A stretch of DNA of 64,000 nucleotides from an uncultured Pseudomonadales bacterium (GCA_958296165.1 OY282447.1:2232001-2296000), one strand, 5' to 3'. Positions 34,971 to 44,242 are shown, counted from the first letter of the stretch. Notes: generated by a model not told the origin, from the letters alone. Program-made: numbers and translations.

Positions 34971-36016
34971 GTCTTGGCCTCGACCTCGGCTGCCTTTGCA
35001 CTCGTCTCGCGCTTGACCTGCTCCATGCGCTCGCGATTGCGCTCGGACGTCATCTTGCCGTCGTGGCGCATGTAGTCGTAGGTCGGGCGCGGCGTAGTGC
35101 GGCCGGCGGCTGGTTCGGTATCGAACAGGCTGCGGTACTGATCGATGTCCTGGCCGCCTTTGCTGCCGGGTTCGGCGGCAGAGACGCGATCCATGTCCCA
35201 ATCGCTCTTGCCGAACGGGAACAGGCTGTAGATGTCCATGAGGCCGGCGAAGCGAACGGGATTTCTGTCCAACGCCTCTTGGGTGACCGTGTCGCGGTAG
35301 GCTTCTTCCGTCTGGCGGCGACGGCGCATGTATTCGCACTGCAAGGTCATGCGCAAGCCGGGCGTCTTCTTGGGGTAGGAGCCGTGCCAGGTGTGGTTGC
35401 CCCAGATCACCATCGAGCCAGCCGGGGCTTCCACGGGCGTGGCGCGATCGGCCCAGTATTGGGCGTCCGAAGGCGTGACTTGGCGTCGCCATTTGTGGCT
35501 GCCGGGCACGAACGAGATGCAGCCATCGTCCAACGTGTAGTCCGTGAGCATGAAGTGCATGTTGCAGTTCTGCACTTGTTCCGGCTGGGCGACCAGGGCG
35601 GGGTCCAGATAGTCGCCGTGGATGCCGGTGCGTATCTCGCCCGGGCCTTTCACCCACGCCGCGCACAGGCTCAGCACGCAGTCCGTGCCCAACAGATATT
35701 CGGCCAGCCCCAAGCCGGCCGGATTGTAGGTGAGCTTCTCGAACATCGGGTCTTCCCACAGCATGAAGCGCTGGATGTCGTTGACGTTGGCCCAGCGTTC
35801 GGGCGCGAGGCCGTCCGGCCCGTAGCGGCGCAGCATGGTGCGCTCCAATGCCTCGCGCACGGCTTGGCAGAACTCGGGCGGGCCTACCTTCTGCGGCGGC
35901 ACCACGGTGAAGCCGAGCAACTCCAGCTCGACGATGTTGGATTCCAGGCCGAGCTGGCGCAGCTCGCGCAGCAAAGGGGCCAGCGACCCAACCGATTTCC
36001 AGTCCTCGATTTCCAT
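34967..36016 (-). CDS. Phytanoyl-CoA dioxygenase family protein A
   Basis: The 349-residue protein starts MEIEDWKSVGSLAPLLRELR. The H-x-D iron motif is in GEIRTGIHGDYLDPALVAQP. The second His is in MVIWGNHTWHGSYPKKTPGL, followed by the Arg in RMTLQCEYMRRR. Between them DGCISFVPGSHKW is the usual P-G-S-H-K strand of PhyH proteins. The C-terminal 60 residues are a charged tail (ERMEQVKRETSAKAAEVEAK), longer than in paralogue B. First gene of a two-gene operon. Confidence 0.85.
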   Translation of the reverse strand: MEIEDWKSVGSLAPLLRELRQLGLESNIVELELLGFTVVPPQKVGPPEFCQAVREALERTMLRRYGPDGLAPERWANVNDIQRFMLWEDPMFEKLTYNPAGLGLAEYLLGTDCVLSLCAAWVKGPGEIRTGIHGDYLDPALVAQPEQVQNCNMHFMLTDYTLDDGCISFVPGSHKWRRQVTPSDAQYWADRATPVEAPAGSMVIWGNHTWHGSYPKKTPGLRMTLQCEYMRRRRQTEEAYRDTVTQEALDRNPVRFAGLMDIYSLFPFGKSDWDMDRVSAAEPGSKGGQDIDQYRSLFDTEPAAGRTTPRPTYDYMRHDGKMTSERNRERMEQVKRETSAKAAEVEAKT

Positions 36017-36058
36017 CCTTATTCCGTCCCTTCTACCTCCGTCTAGCGAACACGCGAC

Positions 36059-37060
36059 CTACTCGGCCACGCGGATGACGCGGGTGCCAACGTTGCCACC
36101 CGCGAGCATGTCGATGAACGCTCTGGGAGCTTCCTCCAAGCCGTGGAACTCGTCCTGCAAGGGCTTGAGGGCGTTGGAATCCACCCACTCGCGCATCCTG
36201 GCTCTTGCTTCGGCGTAGCGATCGGCGTAATCGAAGACCAGAAAGCCCTCCATGCGCACGCGGTTGTTCACCAAGAGGCCGGGGATGCCGCGCGGGCCGG
36301 GGGCCGGATTGCCGGTATCGTACTGCGACACCACGCCGCAGCAGACGATGCGGCCATGTGCCCGCATGCGCCGCAAGGCGGCGCCTAGAATCTCGCCGCC
36401 GGTGTTGTCGAAGTAGATGTCGATGCCGTCGCCGCAGGCCTCGCGGAACTCGCCGCGGAAATCCGGGCTGCGATGGTTCACAGTGGCGTCGAAGCCGAGT
36501 TCCTCAGTGAGTAGGCGGCACTTCGCGTCGCTGCCAGCCACGCCCACAACCCGGCAGCCGCTGATCTTCGCCATCTGGCCGGCCAAGTGGCCCACGGAAC
36601 CAGCCGCGGCGGAGACCACCACGGTCTGGCCGGGCTTCGGCTCGCCCAAGTCGAACAATCCGAAGTAGGCCGTGAGGCCATTGGTGCCGTACACGCCCAA
36701 GTGATGCGCCGGGTCGCCGCTGCCTTCCACCACGTTGACGGCGCCGGCCTTGTGGACGGAATAGTCCTGCCAGCCGGCCGGGCAAGTGACCAAGGCGCCA
36801 ACGGGTATCGCGGCGGCGTTGGATGCTTCCACGCAGGCCACCGCGGCGCCGCCCATCACGATGCCGCTGCGCGGTGCGCCGGCGTAGCTAGCGCTGCCTT
36901 GCAGACCAGCGCGTTGGCCAGCGCCGACGGTGAGCGCCAACGTGCGGCACAACACCTCGCCGGCGCCGGCTTGCGGCGCTTCGACGATGCGCAACGCGAA
37001 GTGATCGAGCTCGAGCTTATCTTGCGGCAACGCCGCGATGACGATCTGGCGGTTGTCCAT
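36059..37060 (-). CDS. NADP-dependent medium-chain oxidoreductase (MDR, PTGR/CurA-like)
   Basis: The start at 37060 (MDNRQIVIAALPQDKLELDH) gives 333 residues, the usual length of the zinc-free MDR subfamily that includes prostaglandin/leukotriene reductases and CurA. The nucleotide-binding Rossmann motif is VVSAAAGSVGHLAGQMAKIS. The family hallmark GVYGTNGLTAYFGLFDLGEP (T-G-L-T-A-Y-F-G) is present, as is DIYFDNTGGEIL. It should reduce activated double bonds using NADPH. It is divergent from the SDR at 37165 and may share a control region with it (about 100 bp). Confidence 0.88.
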   Translation of the reverse strand: MDNRQIVIAALPQDKLELDHFALRIVEAPQAGAGEVLCRTLALTVGAGQRAGLQGSASYAGAPRSGIVMGGAAVACVEASNAAAIPVGALVTCPAGWQDYSVHKAGAVNVVEGSGDPAHHLGVYGTNGLTAYFGLFDLGEPKPGQTVVVSAAAGSVGHLAGQMAKISGCRVVGVAGSDAKCRLLTEELGFDATVNHRSPDFRGEFREACGDGIDIYFDNTGGEILGAALRRMRAHGRIVCCGVVSQYDTGNPAPGPRGIPGLLVNNRVRMEGFLVFDYADRYAEARARMREWVDSNALKPLQDEFHGLEEAPRAFIDMLAGGNVGTRVIRVAE

Positions 37061-37164
37061 GCACTCCCTCGTGAGCGGATGTGGCGGCAAGCTTAGCCGA
37101 TCCGACCGCATCCGGCACGGAGCGTTCTCGCCTGTCTTGCCCACAACGACCGTATACTTCCACG

Positions 37165-37983
37165 ATGGATTTGGGGTTGACGGGCAAACGCGGGCTGGTG
37201 ATCGGCGCCAGCCGCGGAATCGGCAAGGCGATTGCTTTGGCGCTGGCGCGCGAAGGCGTAGAACTCGCCATCGTCGCTCGCACCGAGGGCGAACTGAATC
37301 ACGCGGCGCTGGAGATGAACATCGTCGCCGGGCCGCGCATCGTGCCGATGCCTTGCGATGTGACGGATCGCGCCGCTGTGGAAGCCACTGTAGACGCGGC
37401 GGCGAAGGAACTCGGCGGCTTGCACATCCTCGTCAACAGCGGCTCGCTGCCGGGCGGTTCGGCAACCGCAACCGGGCCGATAGACAGCATCGTGGACGAA
37501 GATTTCCTTGCCGACTTCAACGTGAAGTACATGGGTGCGCTGCGTTGCGCCCGCGCCGCGATTCCGCACCTGCGCGACGCTGGCTGGGGTCGGATCGTCA
37601 ACATCAGCGGCTTGAACGCGCGCATTGCCGGCAACATGAGCGGTGGCGCCCGCAACGCTTCGCTAGTCCACTTCACGCGCACCTTGGCCATGCAGTTGGG
37701 GCGCGACGGCATTACCGTGAACTGCATCCACCCCGGCATTACGCGCACCGAGCGCACGGCGGCCGTGCTGCGGGCGCGAGCGCAGCGCAAGGGCATGACG
37801 CCGGACGATGTAGAAGCGGCGGACTACGCGCCGGGCAGCGGGCGCGGCAACTCCATCGGTCGCATGGTGGACGCGGTGGAAATCGGCCACATCGCGGCCT
37901 TCCTTTGCTCTAACAAGGCCTGGGCGATCAACGGCGAAGTCATCGCCGCCGACGGTGGCGGCACCTCGGCGGTGTACTACTAG
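37165..37983 (+). CDS. SDR-family protein lacking the canonical YxxxK
   Basis: The 272-residue Rossmann protein starts MDLGLTGKRGLVIGASRGIG, with the nucleotide loop G-A-S-R-G-I-G. PCDVTDRAAVEATV and ILVNSGSLPGG replace the usual N-N-A-G. VNCIHPGITRTERT is a standard SDR C-terminal strand. At the active site the sequence is NISGLNARIAGNMSGGARNA followed by SLVHFTRTLA. Alignment by the downstream helix puts Gly and Asn where Tyr and Lys of YxxxK belong. It may therefore be a binding protein or use altered chemistry. It converges with the next gene by a 4-bp overlap. Confidence 0.8.
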   Translation: MDLGLTGKRGLVIGASRGIGKAIALALAREGVELAIVARTEGELNHAALEMNIVAGPRIVPMPCDVTDRAAVEATVDAAAKELGGLHILVNSGSLPGGSATATGPIDSIVDEDFLADFNVKYMGALRCARAAIPHLRDAGWGRIVNISGLNARIAGNMSGGARNASLVHFTRTLAMQLGRDGITVNCIHPGITRTERTAAVLRARAQRKGMTPDDVEAADYAPGSGRGNSIGRMVDAVEIGHIAAFLCSNKAWAINGEVIAADGGGTSAVYY

Positions 37984-38984
37984 GCCGCCCCAACCGCATA
38001 GGGCATGAGCCTGAGCGGAATCGTGTAGAGGTCGAGCTGTGAACGCACGGCGTTGATGCCCTCGCGCAGCGCTTGCCACTCGCCTGGGCAATCGGCCTTC
38101 AGATAGCGAAAGAACGCGGCGTGCTTGGCGAGCCGCTGACCGCTGCCGAATACCGCCGGGTTCGCCTCGATCAAGGCGGCGGAATCGTCGAAGCGCCGGC
38201 TGATCTCGCCGCGCCCACCACGATCCCGAACCGCGATCCAGTAGGGGTCGCCGGCGATCGCCAAACTGCCGCTTATTGGCTGGAACACGAAGTCCACATC
38301 GAAATCCGTGAACATCAAATGGCTGCTGCGCATCCATCGCACCAGCCGGCGCGCGGAGCGCTCGTTCGCTTTGCTCACCTCCCGGCTCGCGGTGTAGCCG
38401 GGCACGCTGGTGGCGACGACCAGATGGGCGCGTGCTGGCGACTGCAGCGATCTGAACGTGTCGAGCAGAAACAGGTTGAAGCCGGCCAGCGTGCCGACGA
38501 ATGCCTCGTGGTACTGGCCGTGGACGCCCATGTAGGTGAACAGCGCGTCCGAGCCGCTCTCCACGAAGGCCGCGAGCGGCGCGATCTCCCAGTCGTACAG
38601 CGTCGCCGCAACGGTCTCTTGACGTCCTTCGGCGCCTGCGAAGGTCACGCGCAACCGCCGCCCGCTGTCGGCCGCTAGGTTGATGGCGGGCTTCGGACAG
38701 GCGTGTTCCGGCTTGCCGGGCCGCGCCCGCTGCACGAAGATGACGCCGCCAACCACCGTCATGGTCTCCATGCGCAAGAGATCGGGCGTGCCGGTGGCGT
38801 CACGCCTCGCCCGGTGTTCGAACGTCAAGCGTCGCGTGTTGCGGCGCGCCGGAACGATGCCTTGGCTGCGCAGGCCATTCTTGTTGAACGTAATGGTGGT
38901 TTCGCCAGGGTCGGCCATGCCAGCCGTTGCAGCGCTGCCGAAGATCAGGACGCTTGTGGCCCATAGCACGACTCTGCCCGCCAT
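37980..38984 (-). CDS. Hypothetical secreted protein
   Basis: The 334-residue protein has an N-terminal signal peptide, MAGRVVLWATSVLIFGSAAT, with cleavage likely after AGMA. A conserved-looking central segment reads YMGVHGQYHEAFVGTLAGFN, and RWMRSSHLMFTDFDVDFVFQ follows. The C-terminal quarter is helical. I recognise no family. It is probably periplasmic. It converges with the SDR gene and stands alone. Confidence 0.55.
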   Translation of the reverse strand: MAGRVVLWATSVLIFGSAATAGMADPGETTITFNKNGLRSQGIVPARRNTRRLTFEHRARRDATGTPDLLRMETMTVVGGVIFVQRARPGKPEHACPKPAINLAADSGRRLRVTFAGAEGRQETVAATLYDWEIAPLAAFVESGSDALFTYMGVHGQYHEAFVGTLAGFNLFLLDTFRSLQSPARAHLVVATSVPGYTASREVSKANERSARRLVRWMRSSHLMFTDFDVDFVFQPISGSLAIAGDPYWIAVRDRGGRGEISRRFDDSAALIEANPAVFGSGQRLAKHAAFFRYLKADCPGEWQALREGINAVRSQLDLYTIPLRLMPYAVGAA

Positions 38985-39111
38985 GATTTATACGTTGCCA
39001 AGCTGCTCGCGCGGAAAAACAAAGCTACTGCGGTGCGTCGATGCGAGCAAGGGTGCGCTAGCGGCGCTTGCGATAGTATCCGAACCACTTGGCAGGCATG
39101 GGTAGCGCGAC

Positions 39112-40764
39112 GTGGAAGAACAGGCAGCGGCGGTAGCGGACTGGTATCCCAAACGCCGTTTCGGCGACTTGCCCGACGACATGGCGCGCCGCTTCGGCAG
39201 CCGCGAGGCGCTGGTCTTCAAAGACGAGCGCTTTACGTTCGCGCAACTGCGCGATGAGATCCGCCGCGCTGCCAAGGCGTTGATGGCGCTCGGCGTAGAG
39301 AAAGGCGATCACGTTTCGCTGTGGCTGAACAACCGCTCTGAGTGGATGTTCTTCATGTATGCCTTGGCGAAGATCGGCGCCGTGCAGGTGCCGGTGAATA
39401 CCCGCTTTCGCAGCCACGATCTGGACTATGTGCTGCGCCAGTCCGACAGCGCGATGCTGATTACCCATGACGTTTCCGGGCCCATCGATTATCTCGCCAT
39501 CGTGCGTGAAGTGGTGGCGCTGCCCAGCACCGGCGACTCTGTGGACGATCCCTCCTTTCCCGCGTTGAAGCGTGTTGCGATCGTCGGCGCAGGAGAATAC
39601 GCGGGCACCGCATCTTGGCAGGCCGCTCTCGGCCGAGCACGGGAGGTGACGGACGATGCACTCGATGCCCGTGCCGCATCGGTACACCCGGATGATCCGG
39701 TTTTCATCATGTATACATCCGGCACTACCGGCTTTCCCAAGGGAGTAGTGCATAGCCACAAGTTAATCCGCAATGTGGAGGAGCGCGCCTTCCGCATGGC
39801 CATTACGGAACGCGATACGATCCTCAACTATCTGCCGCTGTTCCACGCCTTCGGCTACTCGGAGGCCGCGTTGATGTCTATGCTCACGGGTGCGCGGCAA
39901 TTGCTCACCGAAACCTTCAACCCCGATCAGGCGCTCGACTTGGTGGAGCGCGAGCGAGCGACCATCGCGCATGGCTTCGAGGCACATCTACAAGGCTTGA
40001 GCGATGCGCAGGAAGCGAAGCCGCGCGATTTGAGCAGCCTGCGCACCGGCATCTTCGCCGCCGGCACGCACAGCGCCACGCCCATAGCCTATCGCGGCAG
40101 TCGATCGCTCAAGCCGCTCAAGGCACTCTCGGCGTTCGGCATGACGGAAGTGTGGGTGGGCGCTTGTCTCTCGGCGCTCGACGACGACGAACCGCATCGT
40201 TTGGAATCTTCCGGCTACCCGGCGCCCGGTTACGAAATCAAGGTGGTCGATCCAGAAACGGGCAAAGAGTCGCCACAAGGCGTGCCTGGCGAACTGCGCG
40301 TGCGTTCCTATGCGCTGATGCTCGGCTACTACAAGAAACCCAAGGAAACCGCCGAATCCTACGATCAAGACGGCTGGTTCATCACGGGCGACATGGCGGA
40401 GCGCCAAGCCGATGGCTATTTCCGTTTCCTCGGCCGCTTCAAGGACATGCTCAAGGTCGGCGGCGAAAACGTGGATCCGATGGAAGTGGAAGGCTTGCTG
40501 CTTGAACATCCCGCCGTGCAGCAAGCCGCTGTGGTCGGCCTGCCAGACGTTCGCCTGGCGGAAGTGCCGGTGGCATTCGTGGAGTGCAAGCCTGGGGCAA
40601 CCATCGAAGCGGACGATGTGCTCGCCTATTGCCGCGGCAAGGTGGCCAGCTTCAAGATTCCGCGCCACGCCGTTCTTGTCGACGCCATGCCGATGACCGC
40701 GTCCGGCAAGATTCGCAAAGTGGAATTGCGCGCACAAGCAAGAGCGCAACTGCTGAGCGATTGA
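39112..40764 (+). CDS. AMP-dependent acyl-CoA synthetase/ligase
   Basis: The protein has 550 residues from GTG 39112. The ATP/P-loop motif is VFIMYTSGTTGFPKGVVHSH at about residue 200. Downstream motifs are SAFGMTEVWVG and GWFITGDMAERQADGYFRFL (acyl-adenylate motif), then GRFKDMLKVGGENVDPMEVE (hinge). The C-terminal catalytic Lys is in MTASGKIRKVELR. The enzyme activates a carboxylic acid to its acyl-CoA via acyl-AMP. The chain-length preference cannot be read. The co-directional binding-protein gene begins 26 bp later. Confidence 0.92.
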   Translation: MEEQAAAVADWYPKRRFGDLPDDMARRFGSREALVFKDERFTFAQLRDEIRRAAKALMALGVEKGDHVSLWLNNRSEWMFFMYALAKIGAVQVPVNTRFRSHDLDYVLRQSDSAMLITHDVSGPIDYLAIVREVVALPSTGDSVDDPSFPALKRVAIVGAGEYAGTASWQAALGRAREVTDDALDARAASVHPDDPVFIMYTSGTTGFPKGVVHSHKLIRNVEERAFRMAITERDTILNYLPLFHAFGYSEAALMSMLTGARQLLTETFNPDQALDLVERERATIAHGFEAHLQGLSDAQEAKPRDLSSLRTGIFAAGTHSATPIAYRGSRSLKPLKALSAFGMTEVWVGACLSALDDDEPHRLESSGYPAPGYEIKVVDPETGKESPQGVPGELRVRSYALMLGYYKKPKETAESYDQDGWFITGDMAERQADGYFRFLGRFKDMLKVGGENVDPMEVEGLLLEHPAVQQAAVVGLPDVRLAEVPVAFVECKPGATIEADDVLAYCRGKVASFKIPRHAVLVDAMPMTASGKIRKVELRAQARAQLLSD

Positions 40765-40790
40765 CGGCGTATTGACTGGGTTGACTGCTG

Positions 40791-42668
40791 ATGAACCGTC
40801 GCGCAGCGGCCGCACGGACTTGCGCCACGCTGATCGCCGTGTGCGCATCGGCTGCAATCGCGCAACCGCCGTGCGCCGATCCAGAATACCGCCACGGCAT
40901 CTCCTACGTGTTGCCGCTGCGCTACCAAGCCGATTTCGGGCACTTCGCCTACGCCAATCCGCAAGCGCCGAAAGGCGGCAGCATTCGTGTGCCGCAGATG
41001 GGCACGTTCGACAACTACAACGCCATCGTCGAAATCGGCCGCATCGCCGCCGGCTACGGTGCGATGGGCAGCTTGGTGTACGACCGCCTGTTGGAAGACA
41101 GCATCGACGAACCCGCGAGCGCCTACGTGCGCTTGGCCGCCGGCGTGGCGGTGGAGCAGGACTATCGCTGGACCGCGTTTAGGCTGCGCTCAGACGGCCG
41201 CTGGCACGACGGCCAACCGATCACTGTGGACGATGTGCTCTTCACCTTCGACGCCATCCGCGAACACGGCTCTGTGGCGTTGCGCACCGCCCTTGCGGAT
41301 CTGGCTGAGATCGTCGTAGTCGGCACGAACGAGCTTTGCTTCGTCACCCGCGCCGGCGCCCAACCGAACCCGATCTTGCCGTTCATCTACGGCCGCATCG
41401 CCATCCTGCCGAAGCACTACTGGCAAGGGCGCGACATCACCAAGACCACAACCGAGCCACCCCCCGGCAGCGGCCCGTATCGTCTGCGCCGTGCCGAGTT
41501 CGGGCGCAGCTTGATCTACGAGCGCGTGCCGGACTACTGGGGCCAAGACATTCCCGTAAACAAAGGCCGCTACAACTTCGACAGCGTGAAGTTCGACTAC
41601 TTCCGCGACGAAAACGTGATGCTGGAAGCGAACAAGGGAGACGTCGTGGACGTGCGTGAGGAGTCCATCTCCAAGAACTGGGCCACGCAGTACGATTTCC
41701 CGGCCGTGCAGCGAGGCTTGTTCAAGGCCGAGCTGCGGCAAGTGACGCGCATTTGGGGCCTGTGGTGGCCGACCTTCTGGAACTTGGATCGCAAACGCTT
41801 CCAAGACATCCGCGTGCGCGAAGCGCTTTGGCTGCTGCGCGACTTCGACTTCATCAATCGCGTGTATTTCTACAACTTCTACAATCACGGCGTGAGCTTC
41901 TTCCAGAACTCCGCCATGGCGCACAGCGGTTTGCCCAGCGCACGGGAACTTGCGCTCTTGGAACCGTGGCGCGGCCAGATTCCCGACCGCGTCTTCACGC
42001 AACCGTTCCAACAGCCGCCGAACGACGGCTACGGCATCAACCGCGACAACATCAAACGGGCGCTGGAGTTATTCGACGAGGCCGGCTGGCACATCGTAGA
42101 CGGCGTGATGCGCAACAAGAAAACAGGCGAACCGTTCACGATAGATTTCATTTTCGTTTCCCCGTTCGGCATCCGTTCCAACACACCCTATATGGGGCAG
42201 CTCAACCGCCTCGGCATCGCCACCACGGCACGGGCGCCGGAAGTCTCCAACTGGCTCTACCGCAGCCGCACCGGCCGCTTCGACGCCAACGGCGTAAACT
42301 ACGACCCGACCCACATGCCGGGGCTGCAGCTGCGCAATCGGTTCGGCAGCGCGAGCGCCCAAGTAGACTACGGCCAGAACTGGCCGGGCATCGAAAACGC
42401 GGCGATAGATGCGTTGATAGAGGCCGTCAACCGCGCCCGCAGCGCAGACGACCTCTACGCCGCCACGCGCGCGCTAGATCGCGTGCTGCTGTGGAGCTTC
42501 TACTTCATTCCCGGCCCTTCCGCACCAGGCATGAGGCTCGCCTTCTGGGATCGCTTCGGAGAAGTCGGCAGCGAGGGCTTGGCGCACGTGCCCTACATCG
42601 ATGCTTGGTGGTGGGACGAAGAGAAGGCGGCGCGGGTGGCGGCCGGCATGGCGGCGCTGGACGGTTGA
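40791..42668 (+). CDS. ABC-transporter substrate-binding protein, family 5 (YejA-like)
   Basis: The 625-residue precursor has a signal peptide ending in SAAIAQPPCADPEYR. The start of the mature protein reads HFAYANPQAPKGGSIRVPQM, followed by GTFDNYNAIVEIGR. The P-K-G-G-x-I-R and F-D-x-x-N-P/Y patterns are typical of YejA-type peptide-binding proteins. FYNFYNHGVSFFQNSAMAHS and PGPSAPGMRLAFWDRFG also fit. It would bind an oligopeptide in the periplasm. No permease genes are adjacent, so it is an orphan or works with components elsewhere. Confidence 0.85.
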   Translation: MNRRAAAARTCATLIAVCASAAIAQPPCADPEYRHGISYVLPLRYQADFGHFAYANPQAPKGGSIRVPQMGTFDNYNAIVEIGRIAAGYGAMGSLVYDRLLEDSIDEPASAYVRLAAGVAVEQDYRWTAFRLRSDGRWHDGQPITVDDVLFTFDAIREHGSVALRTALADLAEIVVVGTNELCFVTRAGAQPNPILPFIYGRIAILPKHYWQGRDITKTTTEPPPGSGPYRLRRAEFGRSLIYERVPDYWGQDIPVNKGRYNFDSVKFDYFRDENVMLEANKGDVVDVREESISKNWATQYDFPAVQRGLFKAELRQVTRIWGLWWPTFWNLDRKRFQDIRVREALWLLRDFDFINRVYFYNFYNHGVSFFQNSAMAHSGLPSARELALLEPWRGQIPDRVFTQPFQQPPNDGYGINRDNIKRALELFDEAGWHIVDGVMRNKKTGEPFTIDFIFVSPFGIRSNTPYMGQLNRLGIATTARAPEVSNWLYRSRTGRFDANGVNYDPTHMPGLQLRNRFGSASAQVDYGQNWPGIENAAIDALIEAVNRARSADDLYAATRALDRVLLWSFYFIPGPSAPGMRLAFWDRFGEVGSEGLAHVPYIDAWWWDEEKAARVAAGMAALDG

Positions 42669-42732
42669 TCGTGTACGCCACGATCTTTCCAAGGCGTGCG
42701 CACTCACTGACAGCTCGAGAGGGGTAGAGGTA

Positions 42733-42999
42733 GTGGCGGAAAGAGATCGGCGGCTTCGCCCGCCCGCGTCACAGGCGGATGAGGATCGAAGAGTGCTGGC
42801 TGCGGTCGAGCGCTATCGGAAGGGCGACGTCTCTACAGGCGCAGCGGCCGAGTGGGCGGGCATTCCGAAGACTCTGCTGCTAATGAAGCTCGGCGACCAC
42901 GGCATTGACACATTCGACATGGCGGCGGAGGAGCTTCAGCGAGACCTAGACGACGCTCGCCGTTTTCTGCAACACCGTTGCCGAGGCGACGCCGAATAG
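42733..42999 (+). CDS. UPF0175-family small protein
   Basis: GTG 42733 follows an AGGGG site and gives 88 residues. The segment VERYRKGDVSTGAAAEWAGI, followed by PKTLLLMKLGDHGIDTFDMA and EELQRDLDDA, matches the UPF0175 pattern (..Y..G.IS...AAE.AG.......L...GI...D...EEL..D). The family is a compact helical, probable DNA-binding protein often encoded beside toxin-like genes. Here it stands alone, 64 bp after the binding-protein gene. Confidence 0.65.
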   Translation: MAERDRRLRPPASQADEDRRVLAAVERYRKGDVSTGAAAEWAGIPKTLLLMKLGDHGIDTFDMAAEELQRDLDDARRFLQHRCRGDAE

Positions 43000-43065
43000 G
43001 AGTTTAGACGTTCACTCAGCCTAGCGAGTGCAGGTCGGTCCGGCTCGCCCGCCGCCAGCACACCT

Positions 43066-43980
43066 TCACCCAACCTCCCGCCGTATCGCTTCGTAAGCCT
43101 GGCCGAGCACGTCCACCATCGCGTCCACGCTCCGAGCCCCGGCCTGGAAAATCGCCGTGGCGTTCAACGCGCCCCACTCGAAGCCCATCGCCTGCACTTC
43201 GGCGGCGCGGGCGGCAACGCGATCCGTTTCGCTGTAGAAGCGCTTGCCCTCCTCGTCTCTGGGCGGCACGTCCAACATCATCTGATAGCCGATGGTGGCC
43301 GGGTCGCGGCCGGCGGCTTCGGCGTAGGCGGCGATCTTTGCTTTGCAGCGTTGCGCTAGCGCAGGATCGGTGATGGCGGTGGCCAGCCAGCCATCGCCGC
43401 GCTCGGCAACGCGCCTGAGGGCCGCCTCCGAGGCGCCGCCGATCCAAATTGGCAGATCGCGGCCCTGCGGCGGCTTGGGTTCCATGGCCATCGCGGTGGA
43501 ACTGTAGAACTGGCCCTGGTAATCCACCTGGGCATCGCTCCAATAGGCGCGGAGGATGTCGATGGCTTCGTCCATGCGCTTGCCGCGGGTGTGGAAATCC
43601 TCTTCCAAGGCGTCGAACTCCGACTCCTGCCAGCCAACGCCAACGCCGAGGCGCACGCGGCCGCCCGAGAGCGTGTCGAGCGTGCTCACCTGCTTCGCCA
43701 CCAGCACGGGCTGGCGCTGCGGCAAGACGAGCACTTCTGTGCCAAGGCCGATCCGTTCGGTAACGGCAGCGATGTGCGAGAGCGCCATCAAGGCTTCGAG
43801 GATCGGCATTTTCGGCGGATACATGGGCGCTTCGCGCTCGGCGGTTGGAAAGCCCATGATGACGTGGTCGAAAATATCCAGCTGATCGAAGCCGATGTCT
43901 TCGATGGCGCGCGCCAAGCGCAGCACGCCAGCGCCGCCCTCCCGGTAGCTCACGCTTGGAAACTCTACAGACAGTTTCAT
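43066..43980 (-). CDS. LLM-class flavin-dependent oxidoreductase
   Basis: The 304-residue TIM-barrel protein contains DQLDIFDHVIMGFP, ERIGLGTEVLVLPQRQPVLV, AKQVSTLDTLSGGRVRLGVG and GWQESEFDALEEDFHTRGKR. These are the standard luciferase-like segments, including G-R-x-x-L-G-V-G-x-G-W. It uses FMN or F420 as cofactor. ATG 43980 is supported by homology of the first strand (MKLSVEFPSVSYREGGAG). It lies downstream of the candidate structured RNA on the same strand, which could control it. Confidence 0.85.
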   Translation of the reverse strand: MKLSVEFPSVSYREGGAGVLRLARAIEDIGFDQLDIFDHVIMGFPTAEREAPMYPPKMPILEALMALSHIAAVTERIGLGTEVLVLPQRQPVLVAKQVSTLDTLSGGRVRLGVGVGWQESEFDALEEDFHTRGKRMDEAIDILRAYWSDAQVDYQGQFYSSTAMAMEPKPPQGRDLPIWIGGASEAALRRVAERGDGWLATAITDPALAQRCKAKIAAYAEAAGRDPATIGYQMMLDVPPRDEEGKRFYSETDRVAARAAEVQAMGFEWGALNATAIFQAGARSVDAMVDVLGQAYEAIRREVG

Positions 43981-44098
43981 CGCACCCCCGCTGCGAAATA
44001 ACGAACGAGCGCCATCTTAGCCGAACGCCGGGCGTCGCCGATCGCGAGGCGGCTCGCGGCTGCGAAAGTGGGTGAAATCGAGGGTGCTGGATGTGAAA

Positions 44099-44131
44099 CC
44101 GGGGCGCCGTTGGCTAGCAACGACGCCCCGG
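44099..44131 (-). terminator. Strong hairpin at the end of the candidate small transcript
   Basis: CCGGGGCG and CGTTG pair with CAACG and CGCCCCGG around a GCTAG loop, with a single C-A mismatch, giving 13 base pairs. On the minus strand it is followed only by TTTCAC, so a classical U-tract is lacking. It may act as a weak or factor-assisted terminator, or as a structural element. Confidence 0.4.
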
Positions 44132-44242
44132 TGATTGGCAGGGGGCTTGCGCCCTCTGTTGCCTAAAGGCGATTCAGAGGGGTTGCCCCCCAACAAACGA
44201 TTGCACTGATCACCTCCTTATTTCCGCCCAACACGGTGTGCG
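44099..44242 (-). ncRNA. Candidate structured small transcript/leader RNA
   Basis: Between the predicted promoter and the hairpin at 44099-44131 the minus strand holds TAAGGAGGTGATCA, an exact complement of the 16S rRNA 3' end, 6 nt before a GTG. A 10-codon reading frame (44206-44174, VQSFVGGQPL) follows. Successive hairpins can be drawn: GGGG/CCCC inside the peptide frame, GCC-TTTA-GGC, CAG.GGG/CCC.CTG, then the terminal 13-bp stem. The layout is that of a leader-peptide or attenuator RNA or an sRNA. The next gene on the strand is the LLM oxidoreductase at 43980. No known RNA family is recognised. Confidence 0.4.

Noticed and set aside
44201-44223. Possible 16S rRNA 3' end on the plus strand (GATCACCTCCTTA)
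   Set aside because: Upstream sequence does not match the conserved terminal helix of 16S rRNA; a strong Shine-Dalgarno on the minus strand explains it better.
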